A stretch of DNA of 64,000 bases, from the NCBI RefSeq assembly GCF_003626655.1, contig NZ_RBAN01000004.1:310001-374000 (forward strand), given 5' to 3'. Every line of letters begins with the position of its first letter. The first letter of the stretch is position 1. The notes under the pieces were generated by a model. That model made no database searches and was not told the origin of the DNA. It saw only the letters and a program-made list of their open reading frames with translations. The DNA comes from Micromonospora costi (GTDB lineage: Bacteria > Actinomycetota > Actinomycetes > Mycobacteriales > Micromonosporaceae). This document shows, in pieces, positions 18,258-26,176 of the stretch. The position numbers and the translations under genes are program-made.

Positions 18258-19028
18258 GTCGACGGCGGCGCCGAGGTACGCGTCGGTGACCGCGGGGTCG
18301 TCCCGGACCTCGTCCGGGGTGCCGGCGGCGATCACCCGACCGAAGTCGAGCACCACGAGCTCGTCGCAGACCGCCATCACGAGATCCATGTGGTGCTCGA
18401 CGAGCAGCACCGCGCACGGGTCGGGGTCACGACGGGGCAGCTGGCGGATCAGCTCGGCCAGCTCGGCGATGTCGTCGCCGCCGAGGCCGCCCGCGGGCTC
18501 GTCGAGCAGGAGCAGCCGGGGACGGGCCGCGAGCGCGCGGGCCAGGGCGACCCGCTGGCGTACGGCGAAGGGCAGCGTGCCCGGCGCGGCGCCGGCGTGC
18601 CGGGCGATGCCCAGCCCGTCGAGGACGTCGAGGGCCTCGCGGCGCAACCGCGCCTCGTCCCGATCGCTGCGTGGCAGCCCCAGCAGCGCCGGCAGGAAGC
18701 CGGCCCGCGCGGTGTGTGAGGCGCCGGCCATGACGTTCTCCAGGACGGTCAGGCCGGCGAAGAGCCCGGTGCCCTGCAGGGTGCGGGCGATGCCCAGCCG
18801 CGTGAGCCGGTGCGGCCGCGGCCGCAGCGGGCGACCGTCCAGGGTGAGCGAGCCCGTCTCCGGCGTGACGAAGCCGCAGATCACGTTGAACAGGGTGGTC
18901 TTGCCGGCGCCGTTGGGGCCGATCACGCCGACCACCCGGCCGGGTGGCACCCGCAGCGAGACGTCGTCGAGGGCGGTGAGGCCACCGAAACGCACCCCGA
19001 TGTGGTGCAGTGCGAGCCCTTGCTCCAT
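18243..19028 (-). CDS. ABC transporter ATP-binding protein, LivG-like
   Basis: A 261-residue ATPase with Walker A GPNGAGKTTLFNVICGF and Walker B LLLLDEPAGGLGGDD. The expected LSGG signature is replaced by LPFAVRQRVALARALA, so the canonical signature motif is degenerate here, which is unusual. The H-loop VEHHMDLVMAVCD is intact. ATG 19028 is used because a GAGGGA ribosome site lies about eight bases upstream; GTG 19046 would have no site. First gene of the operon, 32 bp below the 15-bp palindromic operator. Confidence 0.9.
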   Translation of the reverse strand: MEQGLALHHIGVRFGGLTALDDVSLRVPPGRVVGVIGPNGAGKTTLFNVICGFVTPETGSLTLDGRPLRPRPHRLTRLGIARTLQGTGLFAGLTVLENVMAGASHTARAGFLPALLGLPRSDRDEARLRREALDVLDGLGIARHAGAAPGTLPFAVRQRVALARALAARPRLLLLDEPAGGLGGDDIAELAELIRQLPRRDPDPCAVLLVEHHMDLVMAVCDELVVLDFGRVIAAGTPDEVRDDPAVTDAYLGAAVDEAAA

Positions 19029-19059
19029 CACCCATCCCTCGGTCACGGCGGGTGTTATT

Positions 19060-19096
19060 TACACTCGCAGTGTACGTTTCTCGATCACCGCGTCAA
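19060..19096 (-). promoter_or_regulatory. promoter and 15-bp operator of the Liv-type ABC operon
   Basis: The palindrome TACACTCGCAGTGTA (19060-19074; six-base arms, three-base centre) matches the site at 13889-13903 at 11 of 15 bases, with all differences transitions. Read leftward, TTGACG (19096-19091), a 16-bp spacer and TACACT (19074-19069) form a promoter whose -10 box is the first operator half, so binding would block RNA polymerase. Confidence 0.72.
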
Positions 19097-19188
19097 TAGC
19101 TTCGATGTCTCGATCCGGCCACCGTCGACGGCTGCGCCCGACCACCGGTCGGCGTCCGTCCGGGCACGCCGGAGCGGCGCGCACGCGG

Positions 19189-19216
19189 CGGGGCGGCCGC
19201 CTCCGCGGCCGCCCCG
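19189..19216 (-). terminator. GC-rich hairpin terminator after the polyester hydrolase gene
   Basis: A perfect 12-bp stem (19189-19200 with 19205-19216) around a CTCC loop, eleven bases past the stop codon of the hydrolase gene. There is no U-tract, as is usual in high-GC actinobacteria. Confidence 0.7.
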
Positions 19217-19226
19217 TCCCCCGAGG

Positions 19227-20126
19227 TCAGGCGCTCGGGCAGGTGTTGCGGTACTCCTCGATGGCGAGGCCGCTCGGCCCCGGGCAGAGGAACTGCTCGT
19301 AGCGGGTGTCGTTGTCGACGAACCGCTTCAGCCAGGCGACCATCTGCCGGGCGGTGGGCGTGTTGACCGTCTGCGGGAAGAAGTGGCTCGCCCCGTTGAG
19401 CTCCAGGTACGCCTTCTCGGAGGAGGCCGGGATGCTCGCGTAGAACGGCTCCGAGTGTGTGGCGACCGGCGCGACGCTGTCGGACTCGCCGCCGATGATC
19501 AGCGTGGGCACCTGGACGGTGTTCCAGGTCTTGTCCAGGTTCCACGGTGCGAGCGGCACGGCGGCCTGCAGCGACGGCCGGGACGCGGCGGCCTCCAGGC
19601 TGCCGCCACCGCCCATGGAGTGACCGGCCACGGCCAGTCGGGTGCCGTCGATCCGGGTGCGCACGGAACTGCGCTCGACCAGGTAGTCGAGCGCGGCGAG
19701 CAGCTGCCGCCCCCGGCTGTCCGGCTGGTCCAGCCGGGTGTTGGTCTCGATGCCGATCACCACGAAGCCGTGCGAGGCGATCCGCGGGCCGAGCCAGCTG
19801 ATGCTGGACCACGCGGCGGTGTAGCCGGGCGAGATGGCGATGGCGCCGAACGTGCCCTGGCTGGTGTCGGTCGGGTAGTAGATGACGCCGCCGCCGAAGC
19901 CGGTGACGCTCAGCGAGGAGACGCTCTGCGACGCGGTGGCGAACGGGCCGCGGCTGGCCTCCAGCAACGCGACGGTCGGCGCGGGGCCGCGCTCGTACGG
20001 GTTGTCCGCGGCCTGGGCCGGCCCGGCGGCGGCCAGGACGCCGCCGGCGACCAGCGCGGCGGCCAGCGCGCCGCGGGCGGCACGCGAGAGGACGGAACGG
20101 GAACGGGTGGCGGTTGGTGATGACAC
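19227..20126 (-). CDS. secreted polyester hydrolase (cutinase/PETase-like)
   Basis: A 299-residue alpha/beta hydrolase closely resembling Thermobifida cutinases that hydrolyse cutin and synthetic aromatic polyesters. Residues 1-39 are a Sec-type signal ending AQA; the mature protein opens ADNPYERGPAPT, as in those enzymes. The nucleophile is Ser170 in GHSMG, the acid Asp216 in GESDSVAPVATH, the histidine His248 in GASHFF; oxyanion residues Tyr102 (SPGYT) and Met171, and the substrate-clamping Trp195 (PLAPW), are present. Cys281 and Cys296 match the C-terminal disulfide. Length is normal. It stands alone, with its own terminator. Activity on cutin or PET-like polyesters is predicted from family, not shown. 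Confidence 0.93.
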   Translation of the reverse strand: MSSPTATRSRSVLSRAARGALAAALVAGGVLAAAGPAQAADNPYERGPAPTVALLEASRGPFATASQSVSSLSVTGFGGGVIYYPTDTSQGTFGAIAISPGYTAAWSSISWLGPRIASHGFVVIGIETNTRLDQPDSRGRQLLAALDYLVERSSVRTRIDGTRLAVAGHSMGGGGSLEAAASRPSLQAAVPLAPWNLDKTWNTVQVPTLIIGGESDSVAPVATHSEPFYASIPASSEKAYLELNGASHFFPQTVNTPTARQMVAWLKRFVDNDTRYEQFLCPGPSGLAIEEYRNTCPSA

Positions 20127-20238
20127 GTCGGGCTCTCCCTAGCGGTGGGGGATGTATCGACGTGCGTCAGTCTTCGGTGTCCGGGGTGCCTCTCGCATCG
20201 GCGAAATCACCGGTCCCGTCCGCGGGTCGTACGGGCGC

Positions 20239-20973
20239 TCAGCGGACGGCGGCGGGGGCGCCGAAGCGCACCGGAACGCCGGGCGACCAGAGCACGCTCA
20301 CCGGCCCGGACGACGGCGCGGCCAGCCCGGCCGCCCCGACCAGCTGGTCGTCGAGGTGCACCAGCTCGGCCCGGTGCAGCGGCCAGCGCGGGTGCACGTT
20401 GGGCAGGTGCAGGGTGCGCCCGTACGCGCGGGTGTGCAGGCCCCAGCGGGCGGTGACGAAGTGCTCCAGCGGGCTGGGCTCGGCGATCGGGGCACCGACC
20501 CGGACGGACAGCGCGCTGCGCGTGCCGCGGGGGCCGGGCCAGCGCCGGCGGCAGGTGTAGGTGAGGACGTCACCGTCGCGGTGCAGGCGCATGCGCGACC
20601 ACAGGTACGGCAGGCGCAGGCTGGCCCGCGCCGCGAGGACGGGCAGCAGCCGGGCCGCGTCGAGGGAGCGGAACACCACGGCGCGCCGGCCGGCGGTGTC
20701 GACGCTGTACAGCCGGACGTTGGTCTCGCAGAACGTGCCCAGGTAGGGCAGGCCCGGGCCGGCGAGCAGGCCGAGCCGCACCATGCGGAACGCGACGAGG
20801 CCCACGTACGTGCGGCCGTCGAGGACGTCCGGCCGCGTCCCGGGCGGCAGGAGGGGCGCCACCGCCGCCGGGTCCACCGCCCAGTGCAGGAACGCCAGGT
20901 CCCGCCACCACTGCACCAGCACCGGCCGGCGCACCGGCCGGGCGGCCTCGGCCGTCACCGCCTCGGCGTCCAC
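20239..20973 (-). CDS. DUF2071 (YqjF-like) family protein
   Basis: A 244-residue protein of the DUF2071/YqjF family, function unknown. Family features are visible: PVLVQWWRDLAFLHWAVDPAAVAPLLPPGTRPDVLDGRTYVGLVAF at the N-terminus and the ETNVRLY segment about residue 90. GTG 20973 (VDAEAVTAEAARPVRRP) is chosen because upstream codons are low-complexity and overlap the region divergent to the LtrA gene. It is 112 bp downstream-facing from the hydrolase start and divergent from the LtrA gene at 21146. Confidence 0.85.
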   Translation of the reverse strand: MDAEAVTAEAARPVRRPVLVQWWRDLAFLHWAVDPAAVAPLLPPGTRPDVLDGRTYVGLVAFRMVRLGLLAGPGLPYLGTFCETNVRLYSVDTAGRRAVVFRSLDAARLLPVLAARASLRLPYLWSRMRLHRDGDVLTYTCRRRWPGPRGTRSALSVRVGAPIAEPSPLEHFVTARWGLHTRAYGRTLHLPNVHPRWPLHRAELVHLDDQLVGAAGLAAPSSGPVSVLWSPGVPVRFGAPAAVR

Positions 20974-21145
20974 CCCGGCATTGTCGCGCGGGAGGCGGCG
21001 GCGCCGGTCCGGGCACACCGGCGTGTCGGGCCACGCCCGGGTGGGCCCGGCCGTTTCGGGCCCGCGGCCCGTCGTGCGCTCGCTAGCGTGGCGGGTGGCC
21101 CGGGACCGGTCGCGGCGCCCCCGCGGACCAGAGGAGGCAGCCGCG

Positions 21146-22330
21146 GTGACGTCCAGTCCACTCCCCCGCATCCTGCGCCGGCGCGGCGAGCCCGGACATC
21201 CCACGTTCCTGGAACTGTTCTTCGACCTCGTCTACGTCTTCATGCTGTCCCGGCTCGCCGCGGGGCTGGCCGAGGACCTCACCGTCCCGGGTGCCGCGGA
21301 GACCGCCGTCCTGCTGATGGCGGCCTGGTGGGTGTGGGTGCTCACCGCCTGGCTCACCGACCTGTTCAACCCCCGGCTACCGATCATCCAGGCGACCGTC
21401 CTGGCGGTCATGTTCGGCGCGCTCGTGATGGCGATCGCCGTACCGCAGGCGTTCGACCGTTACGGCTGGCTGTTCGTGGTGGCGTACTTCGCGATCCACA
21501 TCGTCCGCGACGCGGTGCTCATTCCCGGCACGCGGGTGAACCGCCCGATCCAGGCCCGCAGCATCCGGGTGTTCTTCTGGTTCGTCGTCACCAGCGTTCC
21601 GTGGGTCGCCGGCGCGTTGGTGAGCGGGACGGCCCGGCTCGCCCTGTGGGCGCTCGCGGTGGTGGTCGACCTCGGCTCGGCCCGGATCGGCTGGCCGACG
21701 CCGCGGCTGGGCCGTACGGAGCTGGCCAGCCAGATCTTCACCGGGTTGCATCTGTCCGAACGACACCGCGAGATCTTCGTCATCGCGCTCGGCGAACTGG
21801 TCCTCACCGTCGGCCTGGGACTGGCGGACAGTGGTTTCGAGGCGGCCCGCGTCACCGCCAGCGCGGTCGCGTTCGCCAGTGTGGTCCTGCTCTTCCGGCT
21901 CTACTTCCACCGGGTGGAGCAACTTCTCGCGCCGTCGGGAGTCACGACGGTCGAGCGCGTACGGCCCGGCACCGCCACCTCGTACAGCCACCTGGTCATG
22001 GTGGCCGGGGTGCTGCTGATCTCGACGGGCGCCTCGACGGTGATCGAGCGGCCTCTCGGCGCCGTACCGCCGGCCTGGGTGGTCGCCATCCTCGGTGGTC
22101 CCGCGCTGTTCCTGCTCGGCAGCTGCCTGTTCGACGGGGTGCTGACCGGACGGGTCCTCTGGTCCCGGGTGCTCGGCATCGTGCTGCTCGGCGCCGTCGC
22201 CCCGGCCATGACCCTGCTCCCGCCGCTGGCCGTGCTGGTGGCTGCGAACGTGGTACTGCTGCTCGTGCTGGTCGGGGAGGCGGCGGCGCCCCGCTCGCGG
22301 CTGGTCCGGGCGGCCGTTCCGGCCCGTTGA
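21146..22330 (+). CDS. low temperature requirement protein A (LtrA) family membrane protein
   Basis: A 394-residue polytopic membrane protein with about ten hydrophobic segments. The opening FLELFFDLVYVFMLSRLA is the LtrA family hallmark, and SERHREIFVIALGELVLTVG follows mid-protein. GTG 21146 has an AGGAGG ribosome site seven bases upstream. The biochemical role of LtrA proteins is not established; one member was named from cold growth in Listeria. It ends 12 bp from the end of a second LtrA gene on the opposite strand. Confidence 0.9.
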   Translation: MTSSPLPRILRRRGEPGHPTFLELFFDLVYVFMLSRLAAGLAEDLTVPGAAETAVLLMAAWWVWVLTAWLTDLFNPRLPIIQATVLAVMFGALVMAIAVPQAFDRYGWLFVVAYFAIHIVRDAVLIPGTRVNRPIQARSIRVFFWFVVTSVPWVAGALVSGTARLALWALAVVVDLGSARIGWPTPRLGRTELASQIFTGLHLSERHREIFVIALGELVLTVGLGLADSGFEAARVTASAVAFASVVLLFRLYFHRVEQLLAPSGVTTVERVRPGTATSYSHLVMVAGVLLISTGASTVIERPLGAVPPAWVVAILGGPALFLLGSCLFDGVLTGRVLWSRVLGIVLLGAVAPAMTLLPPLAVLVAANVVLLLVLVGEAAAPRSRLVRAAVPAR

Positions 22331-22342
22331 GCCCCGGCCGTC

Positions 22343-23536
22343 TCAGCCGAACGTCGGCGGTCTCGGGTCGCGGGCGTGCAGCCGGGTGCTCACGAGGTTC
22401 GCCGCGGCGATCAGCGCCAGGACGACCGTCGCGAGCAGCGCGACCACGACCGGCGGCATCAGGGTCGAGACCGGCGCCAGGGCGCCCAGCAGGGCGAGGC
22501 CGGCCACCCGGGAACGCGAGATCCGGCCGAACACGGTGTAGTCGAGCAGCCCGCGACCGACCAGGAACAGCGCGGGGGCGCCGAGGATGACCGCGGCCCA
22601 GGACGGCGGGGTGTCGCCGAACGGGCGTACCACGACGAGGTGACCGGTGACCGCCGAGCCCGCGATGCCGGCCACCATGATCAGGTGGGTGAGCGCGGCC
22701 GACTGGGTGAGCAGGGACGGGTTGGTCGACCGGGCGATCGCCTCGGTCAGCAGCTCGCCGGCGCGGTAGATGTAGATCCGCCACATGAGGACGACGGTGG
22801 TGAACACGACCGCCAGCGCGACGCCGCGGTCCAGCGTGTACTCCTCCTGGCTGAACGTCGTGCCGATCACGAGCAGTGACACGCCGAGCGCGATGATGAC
22901 GAACTGCCGGTAGCGCTCCGCGACCCGCTCGCCGGTGAGCCGCCACTCCCGGGCTCGGGATCGGCCGATGCGCGGCAGCGGCCAACCGAGCACCGCCGCC
23001 GCGTACTCGAGGGCCACCGTGAGCGCCCAGATCGTCAGCCGGGCCGGGCCCTCGACCAGGGCACCGCCGATCCACCCGAGGGCCGCCACCGCCTCCCAGA
23101 GGAAGACCCGGACGCTGCGCCGCGGTTCTGCCGGGTCGGAGCCGGACAGCAGGTTGGCGACCAGGTAGTAGGTGCCCGAGCCGAGGTGGATTGTCACGTA
23201 GGTGACCGCGAAGAGCAGGCCCCGCTCCTCGTACGCGTCGGGTGCGGCGGCGGCCAGCAGCAGGCTGGCCGCCGCCACGCCGAGGATCTGCCACCGGACC
23301 AGTGGGCGGTTCAGGCCGATGGTGTCGGCCGACCAGGTGGTCAGTGACCAGACGAGCGTGAAGGCGAGCAGCAGCACGACCATGCGGGCGACGTTTGTCC
23401 AGCTCACCTCGTCGGCCAGCGTCTTGGTCAGGGAGACCAGCGCGAAGACGTAGACCAGGTCGAAGAGGAGTTCCAGGGACGCGGGCCGTCCCGCGCGCCC
23501 GGCCGCCTCGGCGCCGCCCTCCGCCGCTATCGCCAT
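22343..23536 (-). CDS. LtrA family membrane protein (second paralogue)
   Basis: A 397-residue LtrA protein: SLELLFDLVYVFALVSLTKTL near residue 19 and AERYRQFVIIALGVSLLVIG mid-protein. In the second motif the acidic residue of the usual ALGE is replaced by Val (ALGVSLL), a visible difference from the convergent paralogue, which keeps ALGE. The two genes are tail to tail with a 12-bp gap and no hairpin between them, suggesting an old inverted duplication or independent acquisition; their sequences are clearly divergent. Confidence 0.9.
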   Translation of the reverse strand: MAIAAEGGAEAAGRAGRPASLELLFDLVYVFALVSLTKTLADEVSWTNVARMVVLLLAFTLVWSLTTWSADTIGLNRPLVRWQILGVAAASLLLAAAAPDAYEERGLLFAVTYVTIHLGSGTYYLVANLLSGSDPAEPRRSVRVFLWEAVAALGWIGGALVEGPARLTIWALTVALEYAAAVLGWPLPRIGRSRAREWRLTGERVAERYRQFVIIALGVSLLVIGTTFSQEEYTLDRGVALAVVFTTVVLMWRIYIYRAGELLTEAIARSTNPSLLTQSAALTHLIMVAGIAGSAVTGHLVVVRPFGDTPPSWAAVILGAPALFLVGRGLLDYTVFGRISRSRVAGLALLGALAPVSTLMPPVVVALLATVVLALIAAANLVSTRLHARDPRPPTFG

Positions 23537-23733
23537 CGCGCGTCACCCCGGCCCGCCGTACCCGCCCCGCCTGACGACGATACGGGCCGCACCACCACCC
23601 TGGCCGTATCATCGGTTTCTTACAGGCGTGTAGCCACAATCTTTCAGCAAGCAGTCGGAGTATTGCTGCTCGGCGTCGGCTGCTGGCATGATGACCGTCA
23701 ATTCCCTCCGACCTCGACGAAGGGGCGGTCGTC

Positions 23734-26103
23734 ATGGCGCTCACCCGCCGTACGCTCATCGGCTCCGTGGCGGCGGGATCCGCGCTCGCCGCGCTGCCCG
23801 ACCTCGCACCCGCACCGGCCGCCGCGGCCAGCCCTCCCGGTGACGTGGTCGGCAAGATCAGCGTCGGCTACCAGGGCTGGTTCAGTTGTCCGGGCGACGG
23901 CGCGCCGATCGGCGGGTGGTGGCACTGGAGCCGGGACCGCTTCCAGCCCCCCTCACCGGGCAACACCACGATCGTGTCCTGGCCGGACATGCGCGAGTAC
24001 ACCCGCGGCTACTCCACGGCCTACCCGAACCTCGGCAACGGCCAGCCGGCCCAGCTCTTCTCCTCCTACGACCAGCAGACCGTCGACACCCACTTCCGCT
24101 GGATGCAGGAGCACGGCTGCGACACCGCGGCCCTGCAACGGTTCAACCCCTTCGGCGACGAGGGGCCGACCCGCGACGCCATGGCGGTCAAGGTGCGCGG
24201 CGCGGCCGAGCGGTTCGGGCGGAAGTTCTACATCATGTACGACGTCACCGGCTGGACGTCGATGCAGTCGCAGCTCAAGCAGGACTGGACGACGAAGATG
24301 TCGGCGCACACGGCCTCGCCGGCGTACGCCCGGCAGAACGGCCGCCCGGTGGTCTGCATCTGGGGCTTCGGCTTCAACGACGACGGACGCCCGTTCGCGC
24401 CCGAGCCCTGCCTCGACGTCATCCAGTGGTTCAAGGCGCAGGGCTGCTACGTCATCGGCGGGGTCCCCACCTACTGGCGGCAGGGCATCAACGACTCCCG
24501 GCCCGGCTTCGGCGCGGTCTACCGCGCCTTCAACATGATCTCCCCCTGGATGGTCGGGCGCACCGGCACGCTCGACGGCCTGGACTGGTTCCACACCAAC
24601 GTCAACGTGCCCGACCTCGCCGACTGCGCCGCCAACGGCATCGACTACCAGCCCTGCGTCATGCCGGGCGACCTGTCGGCCGGCCACCGTCGGCACGGCG
24701 ACTTCTACTGGCGGCACCTCTACAACATGATCCGCCTCGGGGCGCAGGGCCTCTACATCTCCATGTTCGACGAGTTCAACGAGGGCAACCAGATCGCGAA
24801 GACCTCCGAGACGCAGGCGACGACGCCCGCCGGTGCGGGCATCCGGGCGCTGGACGAGGACGGCACTTTCTGCTCGGCCGACTACTACCTGCGCATCACG
24901 GCCGACGGCGGCCGGATGCTCAAGGGACAGCTCCCGCTCACCGCGGTGCGCCCCACGCCACCGGTCGCCGGAGGCGGCCAGCCGCCGACGGGCAACCTGG
25001 CCGCCGGCCGGCCGGCGACGGCGAGCAGCCAGAACGGCCCGTTCGTGGCCGGCAACGCCGTCGACGGCGACCGGGGCAGCTACTGGGAGGCGGCCACCAA
25101 CGTGTTTCCCCAGTGGTGGCAGGTCGACCTCGGCGCGGGCCATCCCGTGAACCGGCTCGTGCTCGCGCTGCCTCCCGGGTGGGAGGCGCGCACCCAGACG
25201 CTGTCGGTGCAGGGCAGCACCGACGGCGCCGCCTTCACCACGCTCGCCCCGTCGGCCGGGATCCGGTTCGACCCGGCGACGGGCAACACCGCCACCCTCA
25301 CGCTGCCCGGCGCCACGGCCCGCCACGTCCGGGTGACGGTCACCGGCAACACCGCCTGGCCCGCGGCCCAGCTCGCCCAGGTCGAGGTGTACGCGGCCAC
25401 CGGCACACCGACCCCGCCGACCGCCCCCGGAAACCTCACGGTCACCGGGCGGACCGCCACCAGCGTGTCGCTGGCCTGGAACGCCTCCAGCGACGCCGAC
25501 GGCGTAGCCGGTTACCAGGTCCGGCAGGGCGGCCAGACGGTCGCCTCGGTGACCGGCACCTCGGCCACCGTCGCCGGGCTGAGCCCGGCCACCACGTACA
25601 CCTTCACCGTCGTGGCCCTGGACACCGGCGGCGCCGTGTCACCGCCGTCGGCCGCGGTCACCGCCACCACCAACCCGGCCGCCCAGACCGACCTGGCACG
25701 GGGCCGACCCACCGCGGAGAGCAGCCACACCCAGGCGTACGGCAGCGCGAACGTGGTCGACGGCAACCCGGACAGCTACTGGGAGAGCGCCAACAACGCC
25801 TTCCCCCAGTGGGTGCAGGTCGATCTCGGCGCCGCCACGACGGTCGGCCGGGTCGTCCTCCGGCTGCCCCCGTCGCCGGCCTGGGCCACCCGCACGCAGA
25901 CCCTCGCCGTACTGGGCAGCACCGACGGCACCGGCTGGACCGCGCTCGCCGCGTCCGCGCCGCGCGTCTTCGACCCCGCGAGCGGCAACCAGGTGACGCT
26001 CACCCTCACCGCCGCCACCACGCGGTACGTGCGGATCCAGGTCACCGGCAACACCGGCTGGCCCGCCGGGCAGCTCTCCCAGCTCGAGGTCTACGCCGCC
26101 TGA
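23734..26103 (+). CDS. secreted GH71/GH99-like glycoside hydrolase with CBM32-FN3-CBM32
   Basis: A 789-residue exported enzyme. An LTRRTLIGS twin-arginine-type signal covers residues 1-33. The catalytic module (about 38-405) begins VGKISVGYQGWFSCPGDGAPIGGWWHW and contains FYIMYDVTGW, CIWGFGFND and ISMFDEFNEGNQIAK, typical of the GH99/GH71-like group acting on alpha-linked glycans. Then a discoidin/CBM32 domain (420-555), a fibronectin type III domain (562-647) and a second CBM32 (651-789). The GAAGGGG ribosome site supports the ATG. It is 73 bp upstream of the GH87-like gene on the same strand; together they look like an alpha-glucan degradation pair. Exact specificity is unproven. Confidence 0.85.
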   Translation: MALTRRTLIGSVAAGSALAALPDLAPAPAAAASPPGDVVGKISVGYQGWFSCPGDGAPIGGWWHWSRDRFQPPSPGNTTIVSWPDMREYTRGYSTAYPNLGNGQPAQLFSSYDQQTVDTHFRWMQEHGCDTAALQRFNPFGDEGPTRDAMAVKVRGAAERFGRKFYIMYDVTGWTSMQSQLKQDWTTKMSAHTASPAYARQNGRPVVCIWGFGFNDDGRPFAPEPCLDVIQWFKAQGCYVIGGVPTYWRQGINDSRPGFGAVYRAFNMISPWMVGRTGTLDGLDWFHTNVNVPDLADCAANGIDYQPCVMPGDLSAGHRRHGDFYWRHLYNMIRLGAQGLYISMFDEFNEGNQIAKTSETQATTPAGAGIRALDEDGTFCSADYYLRITADGGRMLKGQLPLTAVRPTPPVAGGGQPPTGNLAAGRPATASSQNGPFVAGNAVDGDRGSYWEAATNVFPQWWQVDLGAGHPVNRLVLALPPGWEARTQTLSVQGSTDGAAFTTLAPSAGIRFDPATGNTATLTLPGATARHVRVTVTGNTAWPAAQLAQVEVYAATGTPTPPTAPGNLTVTGRTATSVSLAWNASSDADGVAGYQVRQGGQTVASVTGTSATVAGLSPATTYTFTVVALDTGGAVSPPSAAVTATTNPAAQTDLARGRPTAESSHTQAYGSANVVDGNPDSYWESANNAFPQWVQVDLGAATTVGRVVLRLPPSPAWATRTQTLAVLGSTDGTGWTALAASAPRVFDPASGNQVTLTLTAATTRYVRIQVTGNTGWPAGQLSQLEVYAA

Positions 26104-26176
26104 CCCCCGCCCCTCCGGCGCGACCGCACCGGGCGGCGGGCGCACCACCTCCCACCGAGTAGAGATGAGCTGATCC

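Noticed and set aside
20783..21145. N-terminal extension of the first LtrA protein
   Set aside because: The extension overlaps the divergent DUF2071 gene and lacks hydrophobic or LtrA features; GTG 21146 has an AGGAGG site.
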